A program made the translations under genes and the position numbers. From Ascarosepion bandense (taxonomy: Eukaryota > Mollusca > Cephalopoda > Sepiida > Sepiidae), in assembly GCA_037127315.1 (NCBI GenBank), contig JBBBDQ010000750.1, positions 6,687,001 to 6,751,000 of the forward strand: a stretch of DNA of 64,000 bases. The letters run 5' to 3'. This document shows positions 1 to 9,699 of the stretch, one piece after another (the stretch's first letter is position 1; each line of letters begins with the position of its first letter). Below the pieces are notes generated by a model, which was not told the DNA's origin, searched no databases, and saw nothing but the letters and a program-made list of their open reading frames with translations.

Positions 1-16
1 ATCATTATACCAAAAA

Positions 17-19
<3 letters not shown>

Positions 20-51
<32 letters not shown>
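20..51. repeat. (TA)n microsatellite
   Basis: About 16 uninterrupted TA units precede the foldback element that starts near position 84. A shorter AT run follows the other end of the foldback, near 684. Confidence 0.9.
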
Positions 52-54
<3 letters not shown>

Positions 55-83
55 TTTTCATGCAACAAAATGCCAATACATAC

Positions 84-684
84 TTAAGAAGGAGGACCAT
101 GGTGAAAAATGTCAGACTATAAAAACAAATAGTTTAATGATATTGCTTAAAAACAATTGAAACAGAAAAAAAAGTTTCAAAAAAGATCAAAAGATTCTGC
201 TTAAAAAGAAAGAAAAACCCGAGGCAAAGTTTTTATCTAACAGAACTAGTCATGGGTATATATCGGAAGAAAATTTAAAATTCATTGATGAAAAATAGGT
301 AATGTTCAGAAAAGGGGGAGAAAAATGTGGGTAAAAAAATCTCCATCATAAACCTTCACCAAGAGACCTGAATAAATTCAATTGGATTTCTTCGGGTCTC
401 TTGGTGAAGGTTTGTGATGGAGAATTTTTTTCTCCCCAGCTTTTTTTTCACCTATTCTAAAAAATACCTATTTTTCATTCCTGAATTTAAAATTTTCTTC
501 CGACATATAGCCATGAGTAGTTCTGTCAGACAAAAGGCTTGCCTTGGGTTTTTCCTTTTTTTTAAGCGAATCTTTTGTTGTTTTTTTTTAACTTTTTTTT
601 CTTTTTCAATTATTTTTTTAAGTGATTTCATTAAACTATTTGTTTTTACAGTTTGACATTTTTCACCATGGTCCACCTCCTTAA
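84..684. repeat. 600-bp imperfect foldback (long inverted repeat)
   Basis: The first arm (84-381) is the imperfect reverse complement of the second arm (382-684), folding about a central CAATTG at 379-384. Both ends carry the same TTAAG-GGAGG-ACCATGG block (84-102 and 666-684), and the innermost 35 bp around the centre match almost perfectly. The arms look roughly three-quarters identical by eye, with small indels in A-rich tracts. The structure is flanked by TA/AT runs. It could be a foldback transposon, an inverted dimer of a small element, or a hairpin RNA source. No protein domain is visible; apparent open frames here are T- or A-rich by-products. Confidence 0.8.
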
Positions 685-789
685 ATATATATATCCAAAT
701 GAATAAGGAATAAAGAAAATAATTGTAATGTTCAAAACATTAATTTAAAACAGTGCTCAATTTCAAAATAGACCAATGAATATTTATTA

Positions 790-895
790 TTAATTATACT
801 TTAGAACATGTACAAACTACAAATTACTAAAATACTTTGCATTTTGTTTTGACATTGAATAAACAATGTCTCATCAGGTAGTTAATAATGATGGT
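790..895 (-). ncRNA. Degenerate hammerhead-ribozyme-like repeat end
   Basis: On the - strand CTGATGA occurs at 871-877, followed by a strong stem II (GACATTG / CAATGTC). The GAA core triplet reads AAA here, so catalysis should be lost. This copy is the inverted partner of the better-preserved motif at 1497-1592, and the two share sequence across about 100 bp. The arrangement suggests two terminal repeats of one element in opposite orientation, with the T-rich stretch between them. Confidence 0.5.
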
Positions 896-1012
896 AATTG
901 TATTGTAAAAATTAAAAAAAAATTTTTTTAAATTTAAAGAATTTAAAATTTGTATCTGTCTGCAATTTACTTCCGACCAAAGTTTGAAATTTCTATTTCT
1001 TAGGCATTTCTG

Positions 1013-1440
1013 TTGTCTCTCCCCTTTCTTCCCTCTGTGCTTTTTTTTCACTTTTCCTTCTTTGTTCTTTGCTTTGCTTTTTGTTTCTTTTTTGTGTCTT
1101 TCCTTTCCTCTTTATTTCCTTTTTCTGTTATAGAGATATGGTTCTTTTTTTTTAATGCAAAAAGATTTGAGCCCAGACCACATGCAACCAACCAATATCT
1201 ATATCTGTCTACAATTCACTTCCTGCCTAAATTTAAAATTTCTCTCTCTTTTCTATTTCCATTGGCTCTTTCCTCTCAGTGCTTTCTCTCTTATTTTTTC
1301 ATTGCTTTTTGTTTCTTCTGTGTCTTTTCCTTTTCCTCTTTCTTTCCCTTTCTTAATTTCTCATCTTGTTTTCTCATCTTTTCCACCCTCTTTCTCTTTT
1401 CCCCTTTTTTTCACCTCTTTTTTAAAAGCTCCTTACCTTT
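1013..1440. other. T/C-rich low-complexity tract
   Basis: Long runs of T, TTC and CTTT create an open frame of about 146 codons at 1013-1453. Its composition (mostly F, S, L, C) follows from the base bias. A related pair of phrases at 950-1060 and 1200-1300 (CTGTCTGCAATTTACTTCC-like) suggests an internal degenerate duplication. I see no gene. Confidence 0.6.
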
Positions 1441-1496
1441 TACAAAAAAATAAAAAGAAGTGATGTTTTTTAAATTTTTTTCAATAAAACATTTAT

Positions 1497-1592
1497 TACC
1501 ATCCTTATTAACTACCTGATGAGACATTGTTCTTTCAATGTTGAAACAAAATGTACAATTTTTTAGTAGTTTGTAGTTAGTACATGTTCTAA
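1497..1592 (+). ncRNA. Hammerhead ribozyme-like motif (type I layout)
   Basis: CTGATGA lies at 1516-1522. Stem II is GACATTG (1523-1529) with CAATGTT (1536-1542). The GAA core is at 1543-1545. Stem III pairs 1546-1552 with 1558-1564, with one mismatch. The expected cleavage point follows A1565. Stem I pairs AACTAC (1510-1515) with GTAGTT (1566-1571). All three helices and the core are therefore present. Penelope-like elements and retrozymes are known to carry hammerheads in their terminal repeats. Activity is inferred, not shown. Confidence 0.6.
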
Positions 1593-1620
1593 AGTACAAT
1601 TGATAACATATATATATTTG

Positions 1621-1860
1621 TCATCCATATACAAGCCTGTTTTGCTGTATCACAGCTGATCAGTGTGAGTAGGCATCCACTTGCTTCTGGCCGGGATCAA
1701 AACTCGACCAATTTGGTATCAGTTGGAGTCACTAACCCCTAAGCCATAGGTGCATGGAATTGGAAGAGGGTAATTTTAGCATGTCATATATATAAGCAGT
1801 GTATATAGACGCCAGTCACCAAAAGAACTCAATTCATTGCTGAAGAGTTATATATATATA
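1621..1860 (-). mobile_element. Penelope-like terminal repeat with decayed hammerhead
   Basis: Reading the - strand, a stem II identical to the one at 63260-63272 (GCTGT-GAT-ACAGC, at 1644-1656) is preceded by CTGATCA instead of CTGATGA and followed by AAAA instead of GAAA, so the core is broken. The surrounding 200 bp (GTATCACAGCTGATCAGTGTG, a later CATAGGTGCATGG-like stretch) matches the repeat at 63229-63500. TA-rich sequence abuts it, as in the other two copies. I infer a Penelope-like element end. Confidence 0.5.
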
Positions 1861-2114
1861 TATATAGGATGTGGTCTCAAATGATGAATGGCAACCTTCC
1901 CAGAGGTGGTGTCTTGATAAACACAATCTGAGCTACCATAAGTGTCTGAAGAGCATCTGGCCTTGTAAAACCATGCCTCAAATCATAATGACAAGTCTGA
2001 CTATGTTGATATGCATAAGTAGAGAGATAAACTGAAATGCTCTGTCAGGCAGGACACATCATGCTTTGTGCAAGATTCATCTCAATTCTGCCTCAACAAA
2101 AAAAAAATACAATG

Positions 2115-2690
2115 ATGATGATGATGAGGAGGAGGAGATGGATGTCTGTCAGTGACATCCTCATCATGGTTCGCCACATCTTCCTGTTCCTTGTTGCTCT
2201 TAATAAGTTCAGTCTTTCTGTTATTTCTCCCAAACCGTTCTGCCATTCATTTATTCAAGCTCATCAAGTATACCACATGATTCTTTCCTCATCCTTCTTT
2301 TCCTCTATCTACTGTGAGTATTTGATTCTCCAAGCCATCCTTCCTCATTATGTGTCCCAGAAATTTCACCTACCTCTCCCTGATGTTAAGTATAAGTTTC
2401 TTTTTTTGTTTCCATTCTTTGCAAAACCTTTTCATTCCTCACATGTTTGGCTCATGGTATCCTTAGCATCCTTCTGTAGAACCATATTTCTGTCACTTCA
2501 TCTTTGAGGACATTGTCCAGCTTTCACTGCCATACAAGAGAATATTTATCCTGTAATAGTTCAGTACTCTTTTCTTTGTTTTCAGCAAAATTTTCCTGTC
2601 TCTTAATACTCTGCTTAGCTTCTGAAATCTATCTTTGGCCATCCCAATACATATTCAGATCTCAGTGTAATACTGAGTTCATTTGAAAGT
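2115..2690 (-). pseudogene. RTE-type LINE fragment (C-terminal RT region)
   Basis: The - strand carries decayed fragments of the C-terminal part of an RTE/BovB-type endonuclease-reverse transcriptase. They align with the better copy at 16500-17095: the region with the KVLRNRK-LLETKKRVLDCY type motif, then KLEATEMW-YRRML, then RKRQLKFLGH. Stops and frameshifts are frequent. The 3' end on the left is an ATG/AGG trinucleotide run rather than the family's GAA run. Confidence 0.7.
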
Positions 2691-2699
2691 ATTGGGAAT

Positions 2700-3034
2700 T
2701 CTATACATTAAGTCTTACCAGCCATCTCTCTGTGCTGGTTGTTGGGCTTAAAAGTAATTTGTCTTTAAGTGTTATATTTTCTTTCATATGACATTTGTTC
2801 TTGGACTTCAATTTGTAGTTGCAGTGCACATTTTTGTCCTTGATCTTAGCTCTGATGAGGACCAAGAAATCAGTTAAGCTGTTTTTTTTGTTAACTGTAT
2901 TTTGATAATACCATTTTACAGTAATATTTTTTGTTACTGCTCTTTTTTGTTATGAATTTTCTTCTTGTTTTAACATTTCTGTTTTATATTGCTTTAATGT
3001 TATTTTGAATCCCTGAAAAAATATTTCAATAACA
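2700..3034. other. No recognised feature
   Basis: AT-rich sequence with T runs. I found no exon, RNA gene or known repeat family in it. Confidence 0.4.
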
Positions 3035-3215
3035 GCGCCCGGTTCACACTCCACCCACATCTATTGAACAGGTGTAGAGGCTCATCCCTTGTTCCCTGTT
3101 TAGGATGTGGTTTCCGGCTTTCTCTTCTAATCTTTTCACTTTTCTTTTTTTTTCAATTGGAGTAGATAGACTAAACTATCGCCCGGTTCACACTCCTCCC
3201 ACGTCTATCCATGAA
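3035..3215 (+). repeat. 153-bp satellite family, about 1.2 units
   Basis: The unit contains CCCGGTTCACACTCCACCCA, a TATTGAACAGGT block, GGATGTGGTTTCCGGCTTTC and CAATTGGAGTAGATAGAC. The CCCGGTTCACACTCC phrase occurs at the start and again near 3182. The same unit is tandemly repeated at 7727-8095 (- strand), 45030-45245 and 59120-59330. Confidence 0.8.
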
Positions 3216-3770
3216 TATATCTTGTGTAACAAGATATCAAATATCATGCATAAAATCAAATTCATATTATTCCATAACTTACTCAATTACCAGGGGAAAA
3301 TGCTGGGTCCTTAATAGAATTTCTCACAGCAATGGGCTTTACCTTGCAGTGATTATTTTCTCTCTTAATAACACACAAAAGGTTGAAGTGTGTTAAATTG
3401 TACCAGTAATGAAAAGCAGTATTTGACCTGACCTGAACTGATCTATTGGGATATATGGTTTCATAACTTTTTTGCAAGGATATTAATATGAATTCATCAC
3501 AAGCTCAATGTTATGAAAAGCAATACTTAACATAACCTTGAATCTATTAGGATATATGGATATGTAACTTTAATATATTTAGCAGATAATATTTCTCATC
3601 AGAATTCCTCTTGCACATTTATAAATCTATCATTCATGCATTGCTTGAATATTACTGCCATATCTGGTCTGGTGACCATACTGTATATCTCAAGATATGT
3701 GATATGTGATAAAATTAAAAGAGTCTTTAATCTAAACAATCTCAACCTGGTATCTTGACTTCAAGATATG

Positions 3771-4135
3771 CCGTAAGCATATCATGTTGAATGCACCAGT
3801 TCTCGTTTGATCACCAAAGTTAAGCAACGTGAGCCTGGTCAGTACTTAGATGGGTGATCGTTTGGGAATATCAAGCGCTGTAAGTGTTCAGTGACAGATG
3901 TGCGTTGTGGTGCAGTGGATGTTTGCTTGGAAAGAGAAATCAGTGAGCCCAGTTTGAATTCTAGTTGAGTACCCTGCATTCACTTAAGCAATGGTACCCT
4001 TGGGAAAGGTATTAATCCATCAATTCCCTCCAGTTATGGGTTAAATAACTGGATGGGTCCTGGAAAGCAACCCATCCAGTGTTGGTGTCACAATAAAAAC
4101 ACCCTTGGTAGCCCTGGTGAAGCATTAAGTATTCA
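3771..4135 (+). mobile_element. Dimeric 5S rRNA-tRNA SINE
   Basis: Positions 3771-3893 are strongly similar to eukaryotic 5S rRNA: the phrases GATCACC-AAGTTAAGCAACG, GGTCAGTACTTAGATGGGTG and GGGAATA are all in order. From 3896 the tRNA-derived SINE head follows directly (GTGGTGCAGTGGAT, then the box-B-like GTTTGAATTC), with the family body ending in the TTATGGGTTAAATAA block. The tail past about 4040 differs from the common SINE. Both internal Pol III promoters are recognisable. The same 5S-tRNA junction recurs at 7245, 40270 and 54532. Confidence 0.8.
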
Positions 4136-4489
4136 GCTATTTGACAAGGTTATGAATTTCGCTATAATCTGCACCAGGGTTTCAAATGCACAGAGAATAC
4201 TGGAGGGCTGTAGTGAGTTCTATCTTGGCTGAGGCCATAGGACGACGGACGACGATCTTGATTTCAGTCAGTTTCTCACTACCATGGCATGGATTCCCTC
4301 TGCCTTTTCTATAAATATTTCCAGGGCATGTTTTCTGATCAGCCAACCTTCTTGTTACCTTGACTGCTTGAATTTGGCAACTTGGTTTTATTGTTTTACT
4401 GTTAAAATAACGAGATGTAATAATAAGTTTTTTTATATTAGTTTTTTTCTCACACTTCTTGCCTCCTGCTTTCTTGATTACCTGTCACC

Positions 4490-5500
4490 TTCCTCTTCTT
4501 CTTTTATGTACTGTGTCCCTTCAGGATATAGGATCATGGCCCTCCACATCTCCCTATCTCTTGTAGCTCTTAACATCTTTTCTCTTTACAGTATTTACAA
4601 TTTTCGGACTATTGCCCTCATCTGTTTTGTCATTTGTACAACGTTTCAGCCGTTGTATGCTCCAGCCTTCTTCAGGTGCTAGGAATTTTGAACCGGACCC
4701 TTTATTACAACCACTAGGGTACATCATCCTCATTCCTTGCATAAAGCCATGATTGAAAGTCATGAGTTATCTCCCTCTAACCCTGCAAGTTACTTGTTCA
4801 TCACTGCTGTAGCCTGGTTGAATTCACAACTCTAAGAGTCAAGTCAGTAACTAACCAACATCTATATCCACTGGGCCATATGTCCTTAAAGAAACATGGC
4901 CAAGTGGATATAGATGTTGAAACGTCGTACAAATGGCAACAAAGATGAGGACAATCGTCTGAAACATGTAAATACTGTAAATACTAGCTCATCTCAGAAA
5001 TATAGACAAATACCTTTTCTCTTGTTATTTCTCCCAAACCATGCTCTGTCATCCACTTGCTCAAGTATGTCACATGTTGCTTCCTCTACCTCTCTTTATC
5101 TCTATCCATCCTGTGAGTATCAGATTCTCAAAACCATCTTTCCTCATTGCATATCACAGAAATTTCAGCTGTCTTTTCCTGATGTTAAGTATAGGTTTCC
5201 TTTTCATTTCCATTTTCTCCAAAACTTTGTCGTTGCTCACATTTTTGGTCCATAGTATCCTCAGCATCCTTCTGTAAAACTACATTTTGGTTGCTTCAAG
5301 TCTTTTCCTTATCTTTGTTGAGATTGTCCATCATTCGCTGCCATATAGGAGGACAGATATCATATAACAGTCCAGTACTCTTTTCTTCGTTTCCAACAAA
5401 ATCTTCCTGTCTCTCAATACTCTAATTATCTTTTGGAATACGTCCTTGGCCATACCAATGTACCTTTGGATTTCAGTGTACGATGTCCAAAAATTTAAAT
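4490..5500 (-). pseudogene. RTE-type LINE 3' part, interrupted
   Basis: On the - strand this is the C-terminal RT region and GAA-type 3' tail of the RTE family (tail at 4490-4505). The match stops at 4585 and resumes at 5014, because a 428-bp inverted-repeat element is inserted there with a 9-bp duplication (CTTTTCTCT at 4577-4585 and 5014-5022). The coding sequence contains several stops, and the RTE sequence ends near 5490. Confidence 0.75.
4586..5013. mobile_element. Inverted-repeat element inserted in RTE LINE
   Basis: The left end (TTACAGTATTTACA, then the CTCATCTGTTTTGTCATTTG region to 4658) matches the reverse complement of 4918-4985 over about 65 bp. A perfect 9-bp target duplication flanks it. 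On the - strand the left arm holds CTGAAGA (4670-4676) upstream of a GAAACG (4653-4658), a motif pair seen in other repeats here. Related sequence appears at 45250-45480 and 45650-45770. No transposase is visible. Confidence 0.65.
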
Positions 5501-5675
5501 TTAACATAAATTGCAATCTTCTGTCTTCTTGAAGCCCGTTCTTCTATTTTCCTTTCTCATCAGTAAAGTCTTTACATTTTCATTCACTTGCAGTAACTCT
5601 CTTGCGTCTTAGGTACATTATCCCCTTGTTTGGGTTGAAATTATTTTTAAAAGAGAATATATATATATATATATA

Positions 5676-6098
5676 TTTTCTAAACATATACTGTTAAATA
5701 TAAGAGACAACATTACATTGCATTTGAATACATGGTTCTGTTGTCATTTCATGCTATCACACGGTGTGATGTCATAGAACTGCATTGCAAAGTTGCAAAC
5801 TGCATTTGTTATTTTTGGTAACTATTGCCATTGCCTAACGGAGTTTTATGTCAACACAAAATAAAATCGGCGGTGATGGTAGATGTTATTGTATTACTGT
5901 CTTAATAATCTCTCTGAAGATGGCTCATGTGTATCGAAAGCTTAGAACCAAATTAATAAAAAATTATCCAAATGTTGGATAATTTTTGTCTTTATTTTCA
6001 ACTGAAATTAAAGCCAAAATACGACGTTTAGAACGGCTCATGATTAAACATAATATACATTCATTGTCTCTTATATTTGACAGCATATGTCTAGAAAA
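5676..6098. mobile_element. Small TIR element (MITE-like)
   Basis: Thirty-five-bp terminal inverted repeats (5676-5710 and 6064-6098) differ at a few positions only. The 423-bp element has no coding capacity. It contains a short hairpin (AAATTATCC / GGATAATTT near 5962-5987) and a CTGAAGA ... CGAAAG phrase at 5914-5940. The target duplication is obscured by the adjoining (TA)n run at 5658-5675. Confidence 0.65.
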
Positions 6099-6184
6099 TT
6101 ATTTGCTGCTTCGATACACTAAATAAATATATATATATAATGGCTGGCCACTCGTAGTTGAGGATACCTGTCTACCAGGGTGGC

Positions 6185-6560
6185 TAGCTGAAATGTGGTT
6201 CTACAGAAGGATGCTCATGATGCAATGACCTGAACATGTGAACGACGACAAGGTTTTGGCAATGAAAATGAAGAGGAAACTTATACTTAATATCAGGAAG
6301 AGATAGCTGAAGTTTCTGGGACACATAATGAGGAAGGGGAGCTTGGAGAATCTGATACTCACAGGTTGGATAGAGGGAAAGAAAGACAGGAGAAAGCAAT
6401 ATGTGACATACTTGATTGGCTTAAGCAAGTGGTTGGCAGAACAGGGTTTGGGAGAAATACCAAGAGAAAAGGTGTTAAGAGCTGCAAAGGACAGGGAAAA
6501 GGTGTGGTCCATCATTGCCTATGTCCTGAAGGGATATGGTACATAGAAGATGCGCACAGA
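6185..6560 (+). pseudogene. RTE-type LINE 3' fragment
   Basis: The decayed C-terminal RT region runs from the AEMWFYRRML-like start to the family end (REKVWSIIAYVLKGYGT-like), with stops. The sequence agrees with the copies at 16500-17095 and 46335-47100. The GAA tail is lost. Confidence 0.7.
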
Positions 6561-6830
6561 CTCTTTCAACTTGCCTGTTTTCTTTGTCTTATTATTTTGA
6601 CAATAATTTCATAAAGTTTGGTCTGCTCCCACCTACACAAGCACTGGAAAATATGTCACTGTGAGGAAAAAAGATTTTGATGATATTCCAAACTAACACC
6701 AGAGATTAATTAAAACACCTAATATTTTAAGCATTAATAAATATTTATATTTTTAATTTTGAATCATTATTTTAAAAGATCATGTGATATTATTACTTTG
6801 TAAATGCATGTATGTATATATCTATCTATC

Positions 6831-7150
6831 TGTTATGGTGCCCTGTCTATAGAAACAAACTCCAATTTGTTGCTGCGGATCTTTGTTGCCAAGTTGTTAT
6901 GTCCTTTTTGGGCCCGGAAGTAAGACACGGAAACAAAAAGATAGGTTCAAACAGTGTATTAGAGTAACAGAACAATATATACAATAATAAATGTTAGGAA
7001 TCAGCAAATAGAAGTGTAAGTCCAAACTGTATGGATACACTGCATCTTGACTGTCTCTAAACTGCCTCATAGCTGTGTCCCAGAAGTCACAGAGGTTACT
7101 ATTATATTGATGGCAGAAGAGTCCATTCCTATAGATAGAGCACCATAACA
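6831..7150 (-). mobile_element. Solo LTR-like element with 22-bp inverted ends
   Basis: A perfect 5-bp duplication (CTATC at 6826-6830 and 7151-7155) flanks a 320-bp unit. The ends begin and end TGTTATGG...CCATAACA, and 20 of the first 22 bases are inverted copies, which is long for an LTR. The - strand reading aligns with the LTRs at 14570 and 21198 (start, the GGACTCTTC phrase, the CTGTGACTTC phrase, the CACTGTTTGAACC phrase). A Ty3-type solo LTR is most likely. A non-autonomous DNA element is the alternative. Confidence 0.65.
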
Positions 7151-7154
7151 CTAT

Positions 7155-7215
7155 CTCGGTTTATTCTTATCTATCTATCTATCTATCTATCTATCTCAGT
7201 TTATTCTTATCTATG
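7155..7215. repeat. (TATC)n microsatellite
   Basis: Tandem TATC units continue from the target side of the LTR insertion at 7150; a matching (TCTA)n run lies at 6817-6830. The LTR evidently landed inside a tetranucleotide microsatellite. Confidence 0.8.
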
Positions 7216-7239
7216 AACCTGTTTATCTCAGTCTATTCA

Positions 7240-7450
7240 TATCTATTTAGCAATGTCGAGTCTTGTCAGTATCTAGATAGGTAACCATTTTGCAATACTG
7301 TAAGCTTGGATGTGCAGTGTGGATTACAACTTTGAATAGAAAATTGGAAAGCTGAGTTCCAGTAGCCAGTCAGGTTTGTTATATTCCCTTATGCACAAAT
7401 ACCCTTAGGAAAGGCTTGAATCCACTTCTCCCTTTTACCATTAAAAGTCA
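7240..7450 (+). mobile_element. 5S rRNA-tRNA SINE, 5'-truncated
   Basis: The 3' half of a 5S-like head (CAATGTCGAGTCTTGTCAGT, AGATAGGTAACC, then CTGTAAGC) is joined at about 7310 to the tRNA-like head. The family body (AATACCCTTAGGAAAGGC) follows. It is more diverged than the copy at 3771 and closer to the one at 40270. Confidence 0.65.
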
Positions 7451-7726
7451 TTATTATCCCCTCCAAAATCCTTACAACCTAAAAATACTTTCTGGCTTTA
7501 AATAACCATTGGTAAACTATAAAAAACAAATCAATTAATCAATCAAAAAAATCTGGAAACCACTGAGAGTCAAGTCATGAAAGTTCATTTTCTATAAAAG
7601 TGAATTGATTTCTCTTTCAAATGATAAAATTTAACTTCCTTCATTTTTTTTTTTTAATCATATCACCCCGAGCAAGGCGGTAATGCCACTGATGTGCAGG
7701 GGGCTATGTAAGAGTGAAAAGATTGG

Positions 7727-8095
7727 AAAAGAGAAAGCCAGAAACCACACCCTAAACAGGGAACAAGGGTTGAGCCTCTTCACCTGTTCAATAGACGTGG
7801 GTGGAGTATGAACCGGGCGATAGTTTAGTCTATCTACTCCAATTGAAAAAAAGATAAAAAGAAAAGAGTGAAAAGATTGGAAGAGAGAAAGCTGGAAACC
7901 ACATCCTAAACAGGAAACAAGGGATGAGCCTCTTCACCTGTTCAATAGATGCAGGTGGAGTGTGAACCGGGCGATAGTTTAGTCTATCTACTCGAATGGA
8001 AAAAAATAAAAAAAGAAAAGAGTGAAAAGATTGGAAGAAAGAAAGCCGGAAACCACATCCTAAACAGGGAACTAAGGACAAGCCTCTTCACCTGT
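7727..8095 (-). repeat. 153-bp satellite, about 2.4 units
   Basis: On the - strand the satellite unit repeats with the phrase AAACCACA-CCTAAACAGG at about 7742, 7896 and 8049, i.e. every 153-154 bp. Units are highly similar. The open frame over this array is a by-product of the repeat. Confidence 0.85.
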
Positions 8096-8950
8096 TATTA
8101 CTGATTATGAGATATTGTTATGAGGTTTTGGAAATATCCAACTTTTATAAAGTTGAAGATATTCAAAACATTGCAGATTTCAAGTGCCTTGAGTTGATCA
8201 CATGATACATGATAAGGCCATACATTAAAATACAATATTGTACATTTTGATGCTCTCCAACTGTTCGTGTGTGAAACTTATGAGCACATTTAGGCATTTC
8301 TGATTTTAAAGGGTTAAACTTATATTCATGTTGATGCTATCCTCAAAGAGAAAATATATTTAATGTGGGCAAAGTTTTAACTGTTTGACAAAATATAATA
8401 AAGAGTGTTTTTTTAAAATTTGTATCTAAATTTGTAAAAGAATAATCTTTAGCTCACATTAATGAGAATCTATAAAATTTTGTAAAAAAAATTCTTTTAT
8501 ATAATCAAAAATTGCCATATTCATTAGTCAGAGGCTATAAGCACTTAAACAATCTTTCTTTGACCTCAGAAACCTATTGGGTTTTCTTTCTTTAAAATTT
8601 GTATTATATTTTTGAAAGGACTCCAAAATTCAAGCAGATGCCAATTAATGCTTGTAGCCTTGCACTGCTGTTTTAAGAAAGAGAAAAAAGTCAACCATTG
8701 TCTGCTGATATATCTGATGTTAATGAAAAGAAAATTTCTTTCTGTTTTTTTTTTATGTAGCTACTCAATTCATTGCTAACCACATATATGACAAAAATAA
8801 GAAAACATTTTATGTAGAAGCCAGTAGTGATTTCAATGAAGTTCACTACATTCAGATTTCATTATTTGCTATATTTTGAAAAAAATAGTGAGCAAGATTC
8901 ATCATGTTGTACTACATAGTACTCTTCAGGTACAATGGCATTGGTGAAGA
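8096..8950. other. AT-rich intronic sequence, nothing recognised
   Basis: No coding match, RNA gene or inverted terminal repeat was found. It may be old unique intron sequence. Confidence 0.4.
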
Positions 8951-9690
8951 GAAATTCTTTTCATCTAATTACTGACTTTAATAATCAGATAAATACTGGC
9001 TCTAATAATTCAATAATAAACATCATTTCATCTCAATACTGACTTTAATAATCAGAACAATTCTGGCTCTAATAATTCAATAATAAAAATCTTTTCATCT
9101 AAATATTGACTTTAATAATCAGATAAATACTGGCTCTAATAATTCAATAATAAAATTCTTTTCATCTCAATACTGACTTTAATAATCAGAACAATACTGG
9201 CACTAATAATTCAATAATAAAAATCTTTTCATCTAAATATTGACTTTAATAATCAGAACAATACTGGCTCTAATAATTCAATAATAAAAATCTTTTCATC
9301 TAAATACTGACTTTAATAATCAGATAAATACTGGCTCTAATAATTCAATAATAAAAATCTTTTCATCTAAATACTGACTTTTATAATTAGATAAATACTG
9401 GCTCTAATAATTCAATAATAAAAATCTTTTCATCTCAATACTGACTTTAATAATCAGATAAATACTGGCTCTAATAATTCAATAATAAAAATCTTTTCAT
9501 CTAAATAATGACTTTAATAATCAGATAAATACTGGCTCTAATAATTCAATAATAAAAATCTTTTCATCTAAATACTGACTTTAATAATCAGATAAATACT
9601 GGCTCTAATAATTCAATAATAAAAATCTTTTCATCTCAGTACTGACGTTAATAATCCCAAATATACTGGCTCTAATAATATATCGATAAA
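8950..9690. repeat. 67-bp tandem array, 11 units
   Basis: The phrase ACTTTAATAATCAG recurs at 8975, 9042, 9109, 9176, 9243, 9310, 9377, 9444, 9511, 9578 and 9645 (the last with ACGTT), exactly 67 bp apart with no indel. Units differ by a few substitutions. The array decays after about 9690. Confidence 0.95.
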
Positions 9691-9699
9691 AGTCAATTA

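Noticed and set aside
1013..1463. Open frames of 146 and 102 codons
   Set aside because: T/C-rich low complexity; the peptide is mostly F, S, L and C and differs in each frame without any domain.
3771..3893. A functional 5S rRNA gene
   Set aside because: It departs from 5S at many stem positions and is fused to a SINE; no other features of a 5S cluster are present.
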